Origin: Halieaceae bacterium
GTDB taxonomy: Bacteria; Pseudomonadota; Gammaproteobacteria; Pseudomonadales; Halieaceae
Length of the DNA: 29,714 nucleotides
Reading direction: 5' to 3'
Assembly: GCA_003331685.1 (NCBI GenBank)
Contig: QOPK01000005.1
Location: 1 to 29,714, forward strand
Shown: positions 23,106 through 29,714 of the stretch, one piece after another
How the letters are laid out: each line of letters begins with the position of its first letter
Numbering within the stretch: the stretch's first letter is position 1
The notes under the pieces: generated by a model
Told to the model about the DNA's origin: nothing
Databases searched by the model: none
The model's input: the letters and a program-made list of their open reading frames with translations, nothing else
Translations under genes and position numbers: made by a program

Positions 23106-23432
23106 CTATTCCTCTATCCAGATAACCCTGAGAGGCTCCCCAAAATCATCGTAGACAACCTGTCGGCGCCTTTTTGGGGTGCGTCGGCGCACCACCTTAG
23201 TCCGGACCCGTTTTGCCTCTCGTCGTGCATCCAGTGCGGCGATTACGTCAGTGAGCGGTGTGCGCTCTGCGCGGCGGGTTTCAAATAGCGGTGCGGGGGG
23301 TGGGGTGTCGTTGCGATCGTAAGCGCTTTCGCCGGCCCGAAATTCCTTCACCTTACCGCCAGACGACAAAAATGCCGCGGTTTGCCGTTGTAGGCGATCC
23401 CGCAAGTCGGACTTGGAAGGCGGTTTTTTCAT
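23106..23432 (-). CDS. small basic protein of unknown function
   Basis: I do not recognise this 108-residue protein. It has a helical N-terminus (SDLRDRLQRQTAAFLSSGGKV), a proline-rich middle (TPPPAPLFETRR), a highly basic segment (KRVRTKVVRRRTPKRRR at about 74-90) and an acidic tail ending in VIWIEE. The basic patch suggests nucleic-acid binding. GGAG lies about 8 nt before the ATG, and a good promoter is visible 22 bp or more upstream on the same strand, so it is probably a real, separately transcribed gene. Similar short proteins seem to occur in other gammaproteobacteria, but this is an impression only. Confidence 0.65.
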   Translation of the reverse strand: MKKPPSKSDLRDRLQRQTAAFLSSGGKVKEFRAGESAYDRNDTPPPAPLFETRRAERTPLTDVIAALDARREAKRVRTKVVRRRTPKRRRQVVYDDFGEPLRVIWIEE

Positions 23433-23453
23433 ACGGCAATCTCCGGGGCCAGC

Positions 23454-23482
23454 ATTATAAATAGGTAGCCCCTCCGCACCAA
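23454..23482 (-). promoter_or_regulatory. sigma70-type promoter of the small basic protein gene
   Basis: On the minus strand, TTGGTG (23482-23477) and a perfect -10 TATAAT (23459-23454) are 17 bp apart. The predicted start at about 23447 gives a short leader before ATG 23432 that still contains a GGAG ribosome-binding site. Confidence 0.62.
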
Positions 23483-23619
23483 TCTACGGGCTGACCGTGC
23501 CCTGTGGTTTCTGGTTTAATGCCACCCCGATAGGGTCCGAGGTGCCCCGATTTCATGCAAACACCCCCCCGACTTATTCCCGATACGTCCGAGTATAGAA
23601 GGCGCCAGAGGATCGACTG

Positions 23620-24477
23620 ATGGGAATCCTGCGCTCATTGCTGGTGTTTTTCTGGATGGCGGTAACAGTCATTCCCTTCGCGCTGGCGATTATTCTGATG
23701 GTCCCGTTTGTGGGGCCTGACGCCAGATGGTGGTATCTGGCTCGGCCCTGGCTCAGCGGTGCGGTGGAAGCAGTGCGATTGGTGGGCGGAATTCATTACT
23801 CGGTTGAGGGCGAGCAGGGCCTGCCCACAGCGGAGGATAATCAGCGCATCATTCTCTGCCCGAAACACCAGTCGACTTGGGAAACGTTTTTCTTCGCCAG
23901 TCGGATGTCCCATCCCTTGGCTTATGTCTTCAAGCGCGAATTACTTTACATCCCGTTCTTTGGCTGGGCGATGGCATGCCTCAATATGATTCACATTGAT
24001 CGAAGCGCTAGAGGGGACGCATGGAGTAAGGTTGCGTCGATGGGCGAAATGCTCATGGACCGCGGCAAGTGGGTCATCATGTTTCCTGAGGGCACGCGCT
24101 CCGAGCGCGGAGCACAGGGGGTTTACAAGAATGGTGCCGCCAGACTTGCCATCGCGACCGGCGCGAGCATTGTGCCGATAGCGGTCGCGTCAGCGAGATG
24201 TTGGCCGCGCAAGAGCTTTACCTTTATACCCGGAACTGTAGCCGTCTCGTTTGGGCCGCCGATTGCGCCGTCACTTGGCGAGAGCGCAGCCGACTTGATG
24301 GAAAGAGTGTCTGGCTGGATAGAGGAAGAGATGCGCCGCATTGATCCAGAAGCTTATCCCGAATCAGAGCGGCCGCCGGACCCGATGCAGCAGGAGGCCA
24401 CTCTCAGAGCGGCACTTGAAGAGCAGGCCGCCGCCGCGCGAGCCGCTCAAAGTGGGCTGCACGATGACAGTGCATGA
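23620..24477 (+). CDS. 1-acyl-sn-glycerol-3-phosphate acyltransferase-like (PlsC family)
   Basis: This 285-residue membrane acyltransferase has an N-terminal transmembrane segment at about 7-30. The catalytic block is KHQSTWE (His83, Glu88), an HX4E form of the usual HX4D found in some proteobacterial paralogues. The substrate-binding FPEGTRS is at 155-161, followed by VPIAVAS. It would acylate lysophosphatidic acid or another lysolipid at the inner membrane. An Ala/Glu-rich C-terminal tail from about 245 extends beyond the family core. AGAGGA lies 8 nt before the ATG. It may be a paralogue rather than the main PlsC. Confidence 0.88.
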   Translation: MGILRSLLVFFWMAVTVIPFALAIILMVPFVGPDARWWYLARPWLSGAVEAVRLVGGIHYSVEGEQGLPTAEDNQRIILCPKHQSTWETFFFASRMSHPLAYVFKRELLYIPFFGWAMACLNMIHIDRSARGDAWSKVASMGEMLMDRGKWVIMFPEGTRSERGAQGVYKNGAARLAIATGASIVPIAVASARCWPRKSFTFIPGTVAVSFGPPIAPSLGESAADLMERVSGWIEEEMRRIDPEAYPESERPPDPMQQEATLRAALEEQAAAARAAQSGLHDDSA

Positions 24478-24563
24478 ACTGAATCGATCGAGCGATGACG
24501 CGTGCAGCGACGTCATTCGCTATCGGGCGGGTGTAAACTGCGAGTAAGAAGGGGAGGTCAGTG

Positions 24564-25187
24564 ATGGGATTTTATAGCGACACGATTGTGCCGAGGCTCG
24601 TCACCTGCGCCTGCGGCACCAAGCCAGTCCTTAAGCAGCGTGAGAAGGTGGTGCCGCTGGCTCAAGGCAAGGTGTTGGAGATTGGGATGGGGGCAGGACA
24701 TAACTTGCCTTATTACGACGCTCAGCGGGTCGACGCCGTGGTTGGCATTGACCCTTGCGCCACTAGCTGGGGGCTGGCTCAAAACAGAGCCTCGCAGTTG
24801 GGGGTGCCGCTCGAGTTTATTCAGGGCTCAGCAGAGGACATGCCGCTGCAAAGCGAATCATTCGACACGGTGCTGATGACGTTCAGTCTCTGCACTATTC
24901 CCGATGGGCATTCGGCGTTGCAGGAAATACGTCGCGTGTTAAAGCCCGAAGGAAGGCTCGTATTTTGCGAGCACGGCGAGGCGCCTGATGAATCCGTCGC
25001 CCAGTGGCAAGCACGCGTCAATCCCATATGGAAGCGATTGTTGGGGGGCTGCAATCTGAATCGGCCGATTGTGGAGTGGATCAGCAAGGCGGGCTTCGGT
25101 ATCCAAGCGGTCGATCAGATGTACCTGCCGGGCACGCCGCGCATCGCAGGGTACAACGTCTGGGGCAGTGCTCAGCGAGAGTGCTGA
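24564..25187 (+). CDS. class I SAM-dependent methyltransferase (UbiE/METTL7-like)
   Basis: This 207-residue methyltransferase has motif I VLEIGMGAGHNLPYY, the acidic end of the second strand (VVGIDPC), motif II-like SFDTVLMTFSLCTIPD and LKPEGRLVFCEHG. The GHNLPYY variant of motif I and the closing AGYNVWG recall METTL7-type thiol/lipid methyltransferases, but the substrate cannot be called. ATG 24564 is preferred over the adjacent GTG 24561 because GGGGAGG lies 6 nt upstream. Its last codons overlap the GTG start of the following lipoprotein gene (GTGCTGA), which supports one operon. Confidence 0.87.
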   Translation: MGFYSDTIVPRLVTCACGTKPVLKQREKVVPLAQGKVLEIGMGAGHNLPYYDAQRVDAVVGIDPCATSWGLAQNRASQLGVPLEFIQGSAEDMPLQSESFDTVLMTFSLCTIPDGHSALQEIRRVLKPEGRLVFCEHGEAPDESVAQWQARVNPIWKRLLGGCNLNRPIVEWISKAGFGIQAVDQMYLPGTPRIAGYNVWGSAQREC

Positions 25188-25897
25188 GAACGCTGAGAGA
25201 CCGATTGGGGAGTGTCGCACTCAGGTTTGCTCTTAGCGCCCTCGCTTTCTGTCTCTTTGGCTGCGCGAGCGAGCCAGCGTCGATTCCGACTACCCATGAC
25301 GAAGCTCCAGTTCCTGATCTGTCAGGTCACTGGGAGGTGGATTATGCCCGCAGCGATAGCGTGCAAACTCAACTCAATGGCTCTTTTCGCCAGGTCCAGC
25401 GGGAGCTTCGGCGCCGACGCGAGGCGGCAGAGCGCGGTACAAACTATCAGGGTCCGCCAGTGGGCGATTTGGATACGTTGGTGGCGGTGGCCAAAATGGC
25501 TGAGTTGGTCACTGAGCCAGAATTGCTTGAGGTATATCAAGATGTTCGACGCATACGCGTGGAACGGGAAAATAGCTTTGCCCTGAGTTGCGACCTTGTT
25601 GGAGCGCAATCGGTTCCCAGTCTGCTCGGTGCAGAGCAGTGCTGGTGGGATGGACATCAACTGCATTTCCGGGTGCTGCTGCCGGACGGCTTGCTGATCA
25701 AGCATCGGTTCGTGCGCTCGGCGGATGGTTTTTCTTTGTCGCAACGGACCGCGTTGACTGCGCCCGGACTTGCCCAGGATATGGAAGTGGTCAGAATCTT
25801 CTCACGCTATGACCCGACAGAAAGGGGGTACCGTTGCACGGAGACGCTCACTCGCGGCCGCGTTTGTACCACTGAGCAGGCCGGGCTCGATGAGTGA
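25181..25897 (+). CDS. predicted lipoprotein of unknown function
   Basis: This 238-residue protein has a basic N-terminus, a hydrophobic stretch (RFALSALAFCLFG) and a lipobox LFGC with acceptor Cys28, so it is probably lipid-anchored. The mature part has a beta-rich pattern with DLSGHWEVDYARSD near the start and Cys residues near 133, 150 and the C-terminus that could form disulfides. I do not recognise a family. GTG 25181 is chosen because it overlaps the methyltransferase stop and gives a good lipoprotein signal. The frame is open further upstream, but that part reads through the methyltransferase gene in another phase. Confidence 0.7.
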   Translation: MLRTLRDRLGSVALRFALSALAFCLFGCASEPASIPTTHDEAPVPDLSGHWEVDYARSDSVQTQLNGSFRQVQRELRRRREAAERGTNYQGPPVGDLDTLVAVAKMAELVTEPELLEVYQDVRRIRVERENSFALSCDLVGAQSVPSLLGAEQCWWDGHQLHFRVLLPDGLLIKHRFVRSADGFSLSQRTALTAPGLAQDMEVVRIFSRYDPTERGYRCTETLTRGRVCTTEQAGLDE

Positions 25898-26996
25898 TTG
25901 GCAAGTGCTACCCCGACTGCTTTTGCTGGTCGGCTTCTGTGCATTGAGTAGCTGCGCGAGCACGCTGGGTGATATCGCACCCTATGAGTCGCCCGAGGAT
26001 GCGATCAGGGAGTGGGACACCGCCGAGCCGTTGCTGATCGCGGTATCTCCAATAGCCCCCGCTCTGGATATCGCCGTTGAACTATTTAATCCCGGAATAT
26101 CTGAAGAGGACCGGTCTCCGTTGGCTGCGGTGAGGCGCCTGGAGTCGCAGCTCTTGGCGGGCGAGTTGCGAGAGACGTTGGTCCGCAGCAACCAATGGGG
26201 TGTTGTGAGGCTTTTGCCCTCGGCCTCGTCGTTAACGCCGGTCTCGATCCGGACGGGTATTGTGGTGTCCGATGGACGCGATCTGGTCCTCAATGTGGTC
26301 GTCAAAGATGCGATGGGTGCGCTCTGGTTTGAGGACACGGTGGCTTACCGTCAGCAGTCTGCCGGTGAAGATGGCTTGGAGGGTATCTTCAACGCCTTGG
26401 CTAACCGTTTGCTGTCAGTTTGGCAGGGCAAAGATCGTGATGAGCGATACGCGTTGCTTCAGGGGGCAGACATCGCCTACGCGGAGGCGTTGGCGCCCGA
26501 GGCGTTCTCAGGAATGATTCAGCGCTCGGAGACTGACTGGCGGGTTATCCGGCTGCCGGCTGAGGATGATCCGATGCTGGCGCGTATCGAGAGGATTCGG
26601 AATCAGGAGTACCTGTTTTGCGACACCATTGATGAGCAGTACGTTGACATGGTGGACCGGGTGGGTCCCACCTATCGTCTATGGCGGGCGGCCACGCTGG
26701 AGCAGACCGAGTGGCTGGAGCGCTATCAGAAGCGCGCAGCGGCGCGCACAGGCAGCGCTGGCGACAGTGACTTCACTCGGATGCAGGCGGAGTATGCGGC
26801 CTATCGGTCGTTTCGGATTCAAGAACAGGCGCTGTTTGAATTGGCAGAGGCCTTTGACGGCGAGGCGCGGCCCACGGTGATTCGAACACAGGATCAAGTG
26901 TTTCGTTTGGAGGGGACCCTTGATACGCAGTACGACACGTGGCGCGGCTTGTTGCGCGATATTTACTTGATAGAAACCGGGGGCCAGACGCTGTGA
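25890..26996 (+). CDS. predicted lipoprotein of unknown function
   Basis: This 368-residue protein has a lipoprotein signal peptide (LPRLLLLVGFCALSSC, acceptor Cys22). The mature region begins with APYESPEDAIREWDTAEPLLIAV and continues with alternating strands, then a long Arg/Glu-rich helical C-terminal part. No known domain is recognised. ATG 25890 overlaps the preceding lipoprotein stop by 8 bp (ATGAGTGA), and its own stop overlaps the GTG of rlmKL. The longer frame beginning upstream is an out-of-phase extension. Two adjacent unknown lipoproteins made from overlapping genes may form one envelope complex, but there is no direct evidence. Confidence 0.72.
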   Translation: MSDWQVLPRLLLLVGFCALSSCASTLGDIAPYESPEDAIREWDTAEPLLIAVSPIAPALDIAVELFNPGISEEDRSPLAAVRRLESQLLAGELRETLVRSNQWGVVRLLPSASSLTPVSIRTGIVVSDGRDLVLNVVVKDAMGALWFEDTVAYRQQSAGEDGLEGIFNALANRLLSVWQGKDRDERYALLQGADIAYAEALAPEAFSGMIQRSETDWRVIRLPAEDDPMLARIERIRNQEYLFCDTIDEQYVDMVDRVGPTYRLWRAATLEQTEWLERYQKRAAARTGSAGDSDFTRMQAEYAAYRSFRIQEQALFELAEAFDGEARPTVIRTQDQVFRLEGTLDTQYDTWRGLLRDIYLIETGGQTL

Positions 26997-29164
26997 GCCA
27001 CGCATTCCTCGCGACCTGTCCCGCGGGTGTCGGGGTTTATCTGGCGCAGGAGCTTGAGGGTCTCGGGGCGCAGCAAATCGTGGAGCGGCCCGTGGGTGTC
27101 TCCTTTGAAGGTGGGCTGGGGTTGGCGTATCGGGCCTGCCTCTGGAGCCGCATGGCGAATCGCATCATCCTTCAGCTGGGTGCGGCGCAGGCAGACTCTG
27201 CTGACGAACTCTATGAAGCGACGCGGCAGATAGACTGGACAGCGCATCTTGCAGCCACCGGTTCTCTTTTGGTCGACTTTGCCGGGAGAAGCGCCGATGT
27301 GCGGAACGCACAGTTCGGCGCGCAGCGCATCAAGGACGCGATTGTCGATCAGTTCCGCGAGAAAGGCTTGGGACGTCCCTCGGTCGACCTCCAGCAACCA
27401 GATGTTCGGATATTTGCTCGACTCAGCAAGGGCCGTTTTATCCTCGGCATCGATCTCAGTGGCGAAAGCCTCCACCGTCGCGGTTACAGACTAGACGGGG
27501 GTGTGGCGCCACTGCGGGAAAATATTGCCGCGGCAGCACTCTGGGCCGCGGGCTGGCCGGAAAGAAGCCGGCAGGGAGAGGCCTTGCTGGATCCGATGTG
27601 TGGTTCCGCCACGCTCTTGCTGGAAGGCGCTCTCATGGCGCTGGACCGAGCGCCAGGATTGAATCGGAAGCGGTTCGGCTTTAACGGCTGGGCGGGTCAT
27701 GACGAGGACCAGTGGCGCGCTGTTCTCTCAAATGCAGCTGAACGCGCCGCGATGCCGCCGCCAGATGAGTTAGAGATCAGGGGCTATGACGGCGACATGC
27801 AGGCAGTTCGGCGATGTCAGGACAATATCGGGCGTCTTGGTCTCGAAGACATCGTGCGTATCCGCTGCAAAGACCTCGCTTTAGTAAGCCGACCTACACA
27901 CCGGGATTTCTCGAGGGGCGTGCTGGTCACTAACCCGCCTTGGGGGGAGCGCATGGGACAAAAGGATGCGCTGCCGCACCTCTATAACGCCTTGGGTGAA
28001 CGAATCAGTGTGGAATTCGATAACTGGCTGGCCGTGGTGCTGACCTCTGAGTTGTCGCTGGGCAAGGCCGTGGGTCTGCGCGCCAACAAACGTCATCGCT
28101 TTCACAATGGGCGATGCGATTTGCACTGCCTGCAATTTCAGCTCGGCGCTGAAAATCGATTCCGGTCATTGCAGCAGGGAGCCGAGCGTGGCTCAGAAGG
28201 ACAGTCCACTGTGCCCCGGGTGCTGTCTCAAGGTGGTCAGATGGTCGCCAACCGTCTGCGAAAAAATCTGAAGCGCCTCACGCCCTGGCTCAGACGGGAG
28301 GACGTTACCTGTTATCGGGTGTATGACGCGGATATCCCTGAGTATGCCGCGGCGATTGATGTGTACGAAGGCCGATTACACATTGCCGAGTATGCGGCGC
28401 CTAAAGAAATTCCCGAGCAGAAGGCGGCAGAGCGTTTTGCGCAGCTGGTGGAGGGCGCGCGCGAAGTCTTCGAGGTCGGTGCCGGGGAGGAGGTCGCGGT
28501 CAAGCAGAGACTGCGCCAGAGGGGGCGGGACCAGTATCAGCGGCTGGAGACGACCCATGAGCGGATTGTTGTCCGGGAGGGCAGGGTCAAGGTGCTGGTC
28601 AATTTGCACGATTATCTGGATACCGGTCTGTTTCTAGACCACCGGCCGCTCCGCGCGTGGCTGGGCAGAGAAGCCAGTGGCGGGCACTTCCTCAATTTGT
28701 TCAGCTACACCGGGGTTGCCACACTGCATGCGGCGCTGGGCGGCGCGACCACCAGTACCAGTATCGACAGCTCCGCCACCTACCTGGACTGGTTTAACGC
28801 CAATCTGGCGCTCAATGGCTTATCGGACCGCCAGCACCGCGGTGTCCGTGCCGATGTCAGGGACTGGCTGTCAGAAGAGACGAGGACGTACGATTTGATC
28901 ATGGTAGACCCCCCATCTTTTTCCAACTCAAAGGGTCAAGCCGATTTCGACGTGCAGCGAGATCACCTTTCCCTGCTGGAGCTGGCGATGGCACGCCTCA
29001 GTGGTGATGGGGTGCTCTACTTTTCAACCAACCATCGCAAATTCGTATTGGACCCGGCGGTGCAGCAGACATGGCAGGTGCAAGACGTCACGCAGGGTTC
29101 AATCCCGGAAGATTTCTCCCGTAATCTGCGCATTCATGCCTGCTGGCGCCTGACCCACAGCTGA
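26993..29164 (+). CDS. rlmL: bifunctional 23S rRNA methyltransferase RlmKL
   Basis: This 723-residue fusion, close to the ~700 residues of Escherichia coli RlmKL, starts with a THUMP-type RNA-binding region (about 1-160). Next is the RlmL methyltransferase with LLDPMCGSATLLLEGA (Asp200) and NPPWGER (Asn314), which makes m2G2445. The C-terminal RlmK part has a second Rossmann motif (LFSYTGVATLHAALGG) and MVDPPSF (Asp639), which makes m7G2069. The NPPY motif reads NPPW here. GTG 26993 is chosen because it overlaps the previous stop as GTGA and the THUMP region follows directly. Being last in a chain of overlapping genes ties it to the two lipoproteins. Confidence 0.95.
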   Translation: MSHAFLATCPAGVGVYLAQELEGLGAQQIVERPVGVSFEGGLGLAYRACLWSRMANRIILQLGAAQADSADELYEATRQIDWTAHLAATGSLLVDFAGRSADVRNAQFGAQRIKDAIVDQFREKGLGRPSVDLQQPDVRIFARLSKGRFILGIDLSGESLHRRGYRLDGGVAPLRENIAAAALWAAGWPERSRQGEALLDPMCGSATLLLEGALMALDRAPGLNRKRFGFNGWAGHDEDQWRAVLSNAAERAAMPPPDELEIRGYDGDMQAVRRCQDNIGRLGLEDIVRIRCKDLALVSRPTHRDFSRGVLVTNPPWGERMGQKDALPHLYNALGERISVEFDNWLAVVLTSELSLGKAVGLRANKRHRFHNGRCDLHCLQFQLGAENRFRSLQQGAERGSEGQSTVPRVLSQGGQMVANRLRKNLKRLTPWLRREDVTCYRVYDADIPEYAAAIDVYEGRLHIAEYAAPKEIPEQKAAERFAQLVEGAREVFEVGAGEEVAVKQRLRQRGRDQYQRLETTHERIVVREGRVKVLVNLHDYLDTGLFLDHRPLRAWLGREASGGHFLNLFSYTGVATLHAALGGATTSTSIDSSATYLDWFNANLALNGLSDRQHRGVRADVRDWLSEETRTYDLIMVDPPSFSNSKGQADFDVQRDHLSLLELAMARLSGDGVLYFSTNHRKFVLDPAVQQTWQVQDVTQGSIPEDFSRNLRIHACWRLTHS

Positions 29165-29260
29165 CAGCCTGACGAAAAGCGCGCCTGAAACGATGAATCG
29201 GGGGCGTCAAGGCAAGCAGCCGTGGTGGCCGTAGCGCCTTTATTGGCCTTACTTCGATGC

Positions 29261-29285
29261 TATACTCCGCGCCTTTTTTAGGCGC
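29261..29285 (+). promoter_or_regulatory. possible leuC -10 box and leader hairpin
   Basis: TATACT at 29261-29266 is a good -10 box without a clear -35 at the right distance. Just after it, GCGCC (29269-29273) and GGCGC (29281-29285) can form a 5-bp hairpin around a T-rich loop, in the expected 5' leader of leuC. Nothing else is recognisable in the 189-bp gap between rlmKL and leuC. Confidence 0.35.
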
Positions 29286-29353
29286 AGCCGCTGCCGAAAT
29301 CCGTCTGTTGGGTTGGGGGCCTCTGCGTTTATTGGCTTTCGGGATCACAGTTC

Positions 29354-29714
29354 ATGGCGCAAACGCTCTACGACAAACTTTGGGACGCTCATCTGGTCGA
29401 GGAGCGCGATGACGGGACGGCACTGATATACATCGATCGCCATCTGTTACACGAAGTGACTTCGCCCCAAGCCTTTGAGGGGCTCACGCTGGCCAACAGA
29501 GTCCTGTGGCGGCGTAGCGCCAACCTTGCGGTGCCCGATCATAATGTTTCGACACTCAAAAGTGAGCGAGAGGCGGGTTTAGAGGCGTTGCCCGATGCTG
29601 TGTCTCGTATCCAACTACAGACCCTCGACGATAATTGCGAGGCCTTCGACGTGGTGGAAATTCCGCTGAACGATGTGCGGCAGGGTATTGTGCATGTCAT
29701 GGGCCCCGAGCAGG
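29354..29714 (+). CDS. leuC: 3-isopropylmalate dehydratase large subunit (partial)
   Basis: The frame is open from ATG 29354 to the window end, giving about 120 residues. [52 protein letters not shown] and [12 protein letters not shown] are the conserved N-terminal stretches of LeuC. LeuC is the aconitase-type [4Fe-4S] subunit that, with LeuD, isomerises 2- to 3-isopropylmalate in leucine synthesis. The iron-sulfur cysteines would lie beyond the window. leuD and leuB usually follow leuC but cannot be seen here. Confidence 0.95.
   Translation, partial: MAQTLYDKLWDAHLVEERDDGTALIYIDRHLLHEVTSPQAFEGLTLANRVLWRRSANLAVPDHNVSTLKSEREAGLEALPDAVSRIQLQTLDDNCEAFDVVEIPLNDVRQGIVHVMGPEQ

Noticed and set aside
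25004..25180. Longer N-terminus for the first lipoprotein
   Set aside because: It overlaps the methyltransferase in another phase and would bury the lipoprotein signal peptide.
29257..29428. Leucine-rich leader peptide for leuC attenuation
   Set aside because: A frame from ATG 29257 has several early Leu codons, but it has no ribosome-binding site, overlaps the likely -10 box, runs on into leuC and has no attenuator hairpin with a U-tract.

Overview
The window reads as chromosomal DNA of a Gram-negative gammaproteobacterium. The evidence is the RlmKL fusion methyltransferase, SlyX, YciH, an Slt70-type lytic transglycosylase, SelU/SelD, a tRNA-Arg(CCT) with encoded CCA, lipoprotein signals and an outer-membrane barrel. 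The CYP153-type P450 with its ferredoxin, an epoxide hydrolase, hotdog thioesterases, an EthD protein, a GST and a Rieske oxygenase suggest an aerobic, probably marine, hydrocarbon- or lipid-using lineage. Placement near Halieaceae/Cellvibrionales is inference only. There is no insertion sequence, integrase, CRISPR array or rRNA gene.

Layout. (1) 1-3486, + strand: the 3' end of an unrecognised gene, a 2Fe-2S ferredoxin and a CYP153-like alkane/fatty-acid hydroxylase, then a DUF429 protein and a PepSY-type membrane protein. (2) 3480-5264, - strand: a compact metal-responsive operon of csoR, an outer-membrane barrel, a His-rich secreted CxxC protein and a MerT-like membrane protein. Two matching inverted repeats lie in its promoter region. 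(3) 5501-6058: an acyl-CoA thioesterase, followed by about 410 bp with no convincing gene. (4) 6473-10400, + strand: an ATP-grasp ligase, a second cytochrome P450 and a Rieske oxygenase in a tight operon. This is the best candidate here for an undescribed pathway. (5) 10465-14022, - strand: GST, an EthD-like protein, tRNA-Arg(CCT), selU and selD. (6) 14124-17281, + strand: lytic transglycosylase and an MDR dehydrogenase, with yciH convergent. (7) 17733-19682: slyX and a membrane-anchored YtcJ-like amidohydrolase. (8) 19687-23432, - strand: a PaaI-like thioesterase, an epoxide hydrolase, an SRPBCC-SDR fusion and a small basic protein. (9) 23620-29164, + strand: a PlsC-like acyltransferase, a methyltransferase, two uncharacterised lipoproteins and rlmKL, the last four with overlapping ends. 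(10) From 29354: the start of leuC, cut by the window edge.

How the parts may work together. CYP153 with its ferredoxin would oxidise alkanes or acyl chains. The epoxide hydrolase, SDR, MDR and thioesterases would process oxygenated or CoA-linked products. The CsoR operon probably senses Cu(I) or a similar soft metal and makes envelope proteins that bind or move it. The ATP-grasp/P450/Rieske set looks biosynthetic or detoxifying rather than a standard catabolic route, because a carboxylate-amine-type ligase is cotranslated with two oxygenases. The remaining genes are housekeeping: tRNA selenation, peptidoglycan recycling, rRNA methylation and leucine synthesis.
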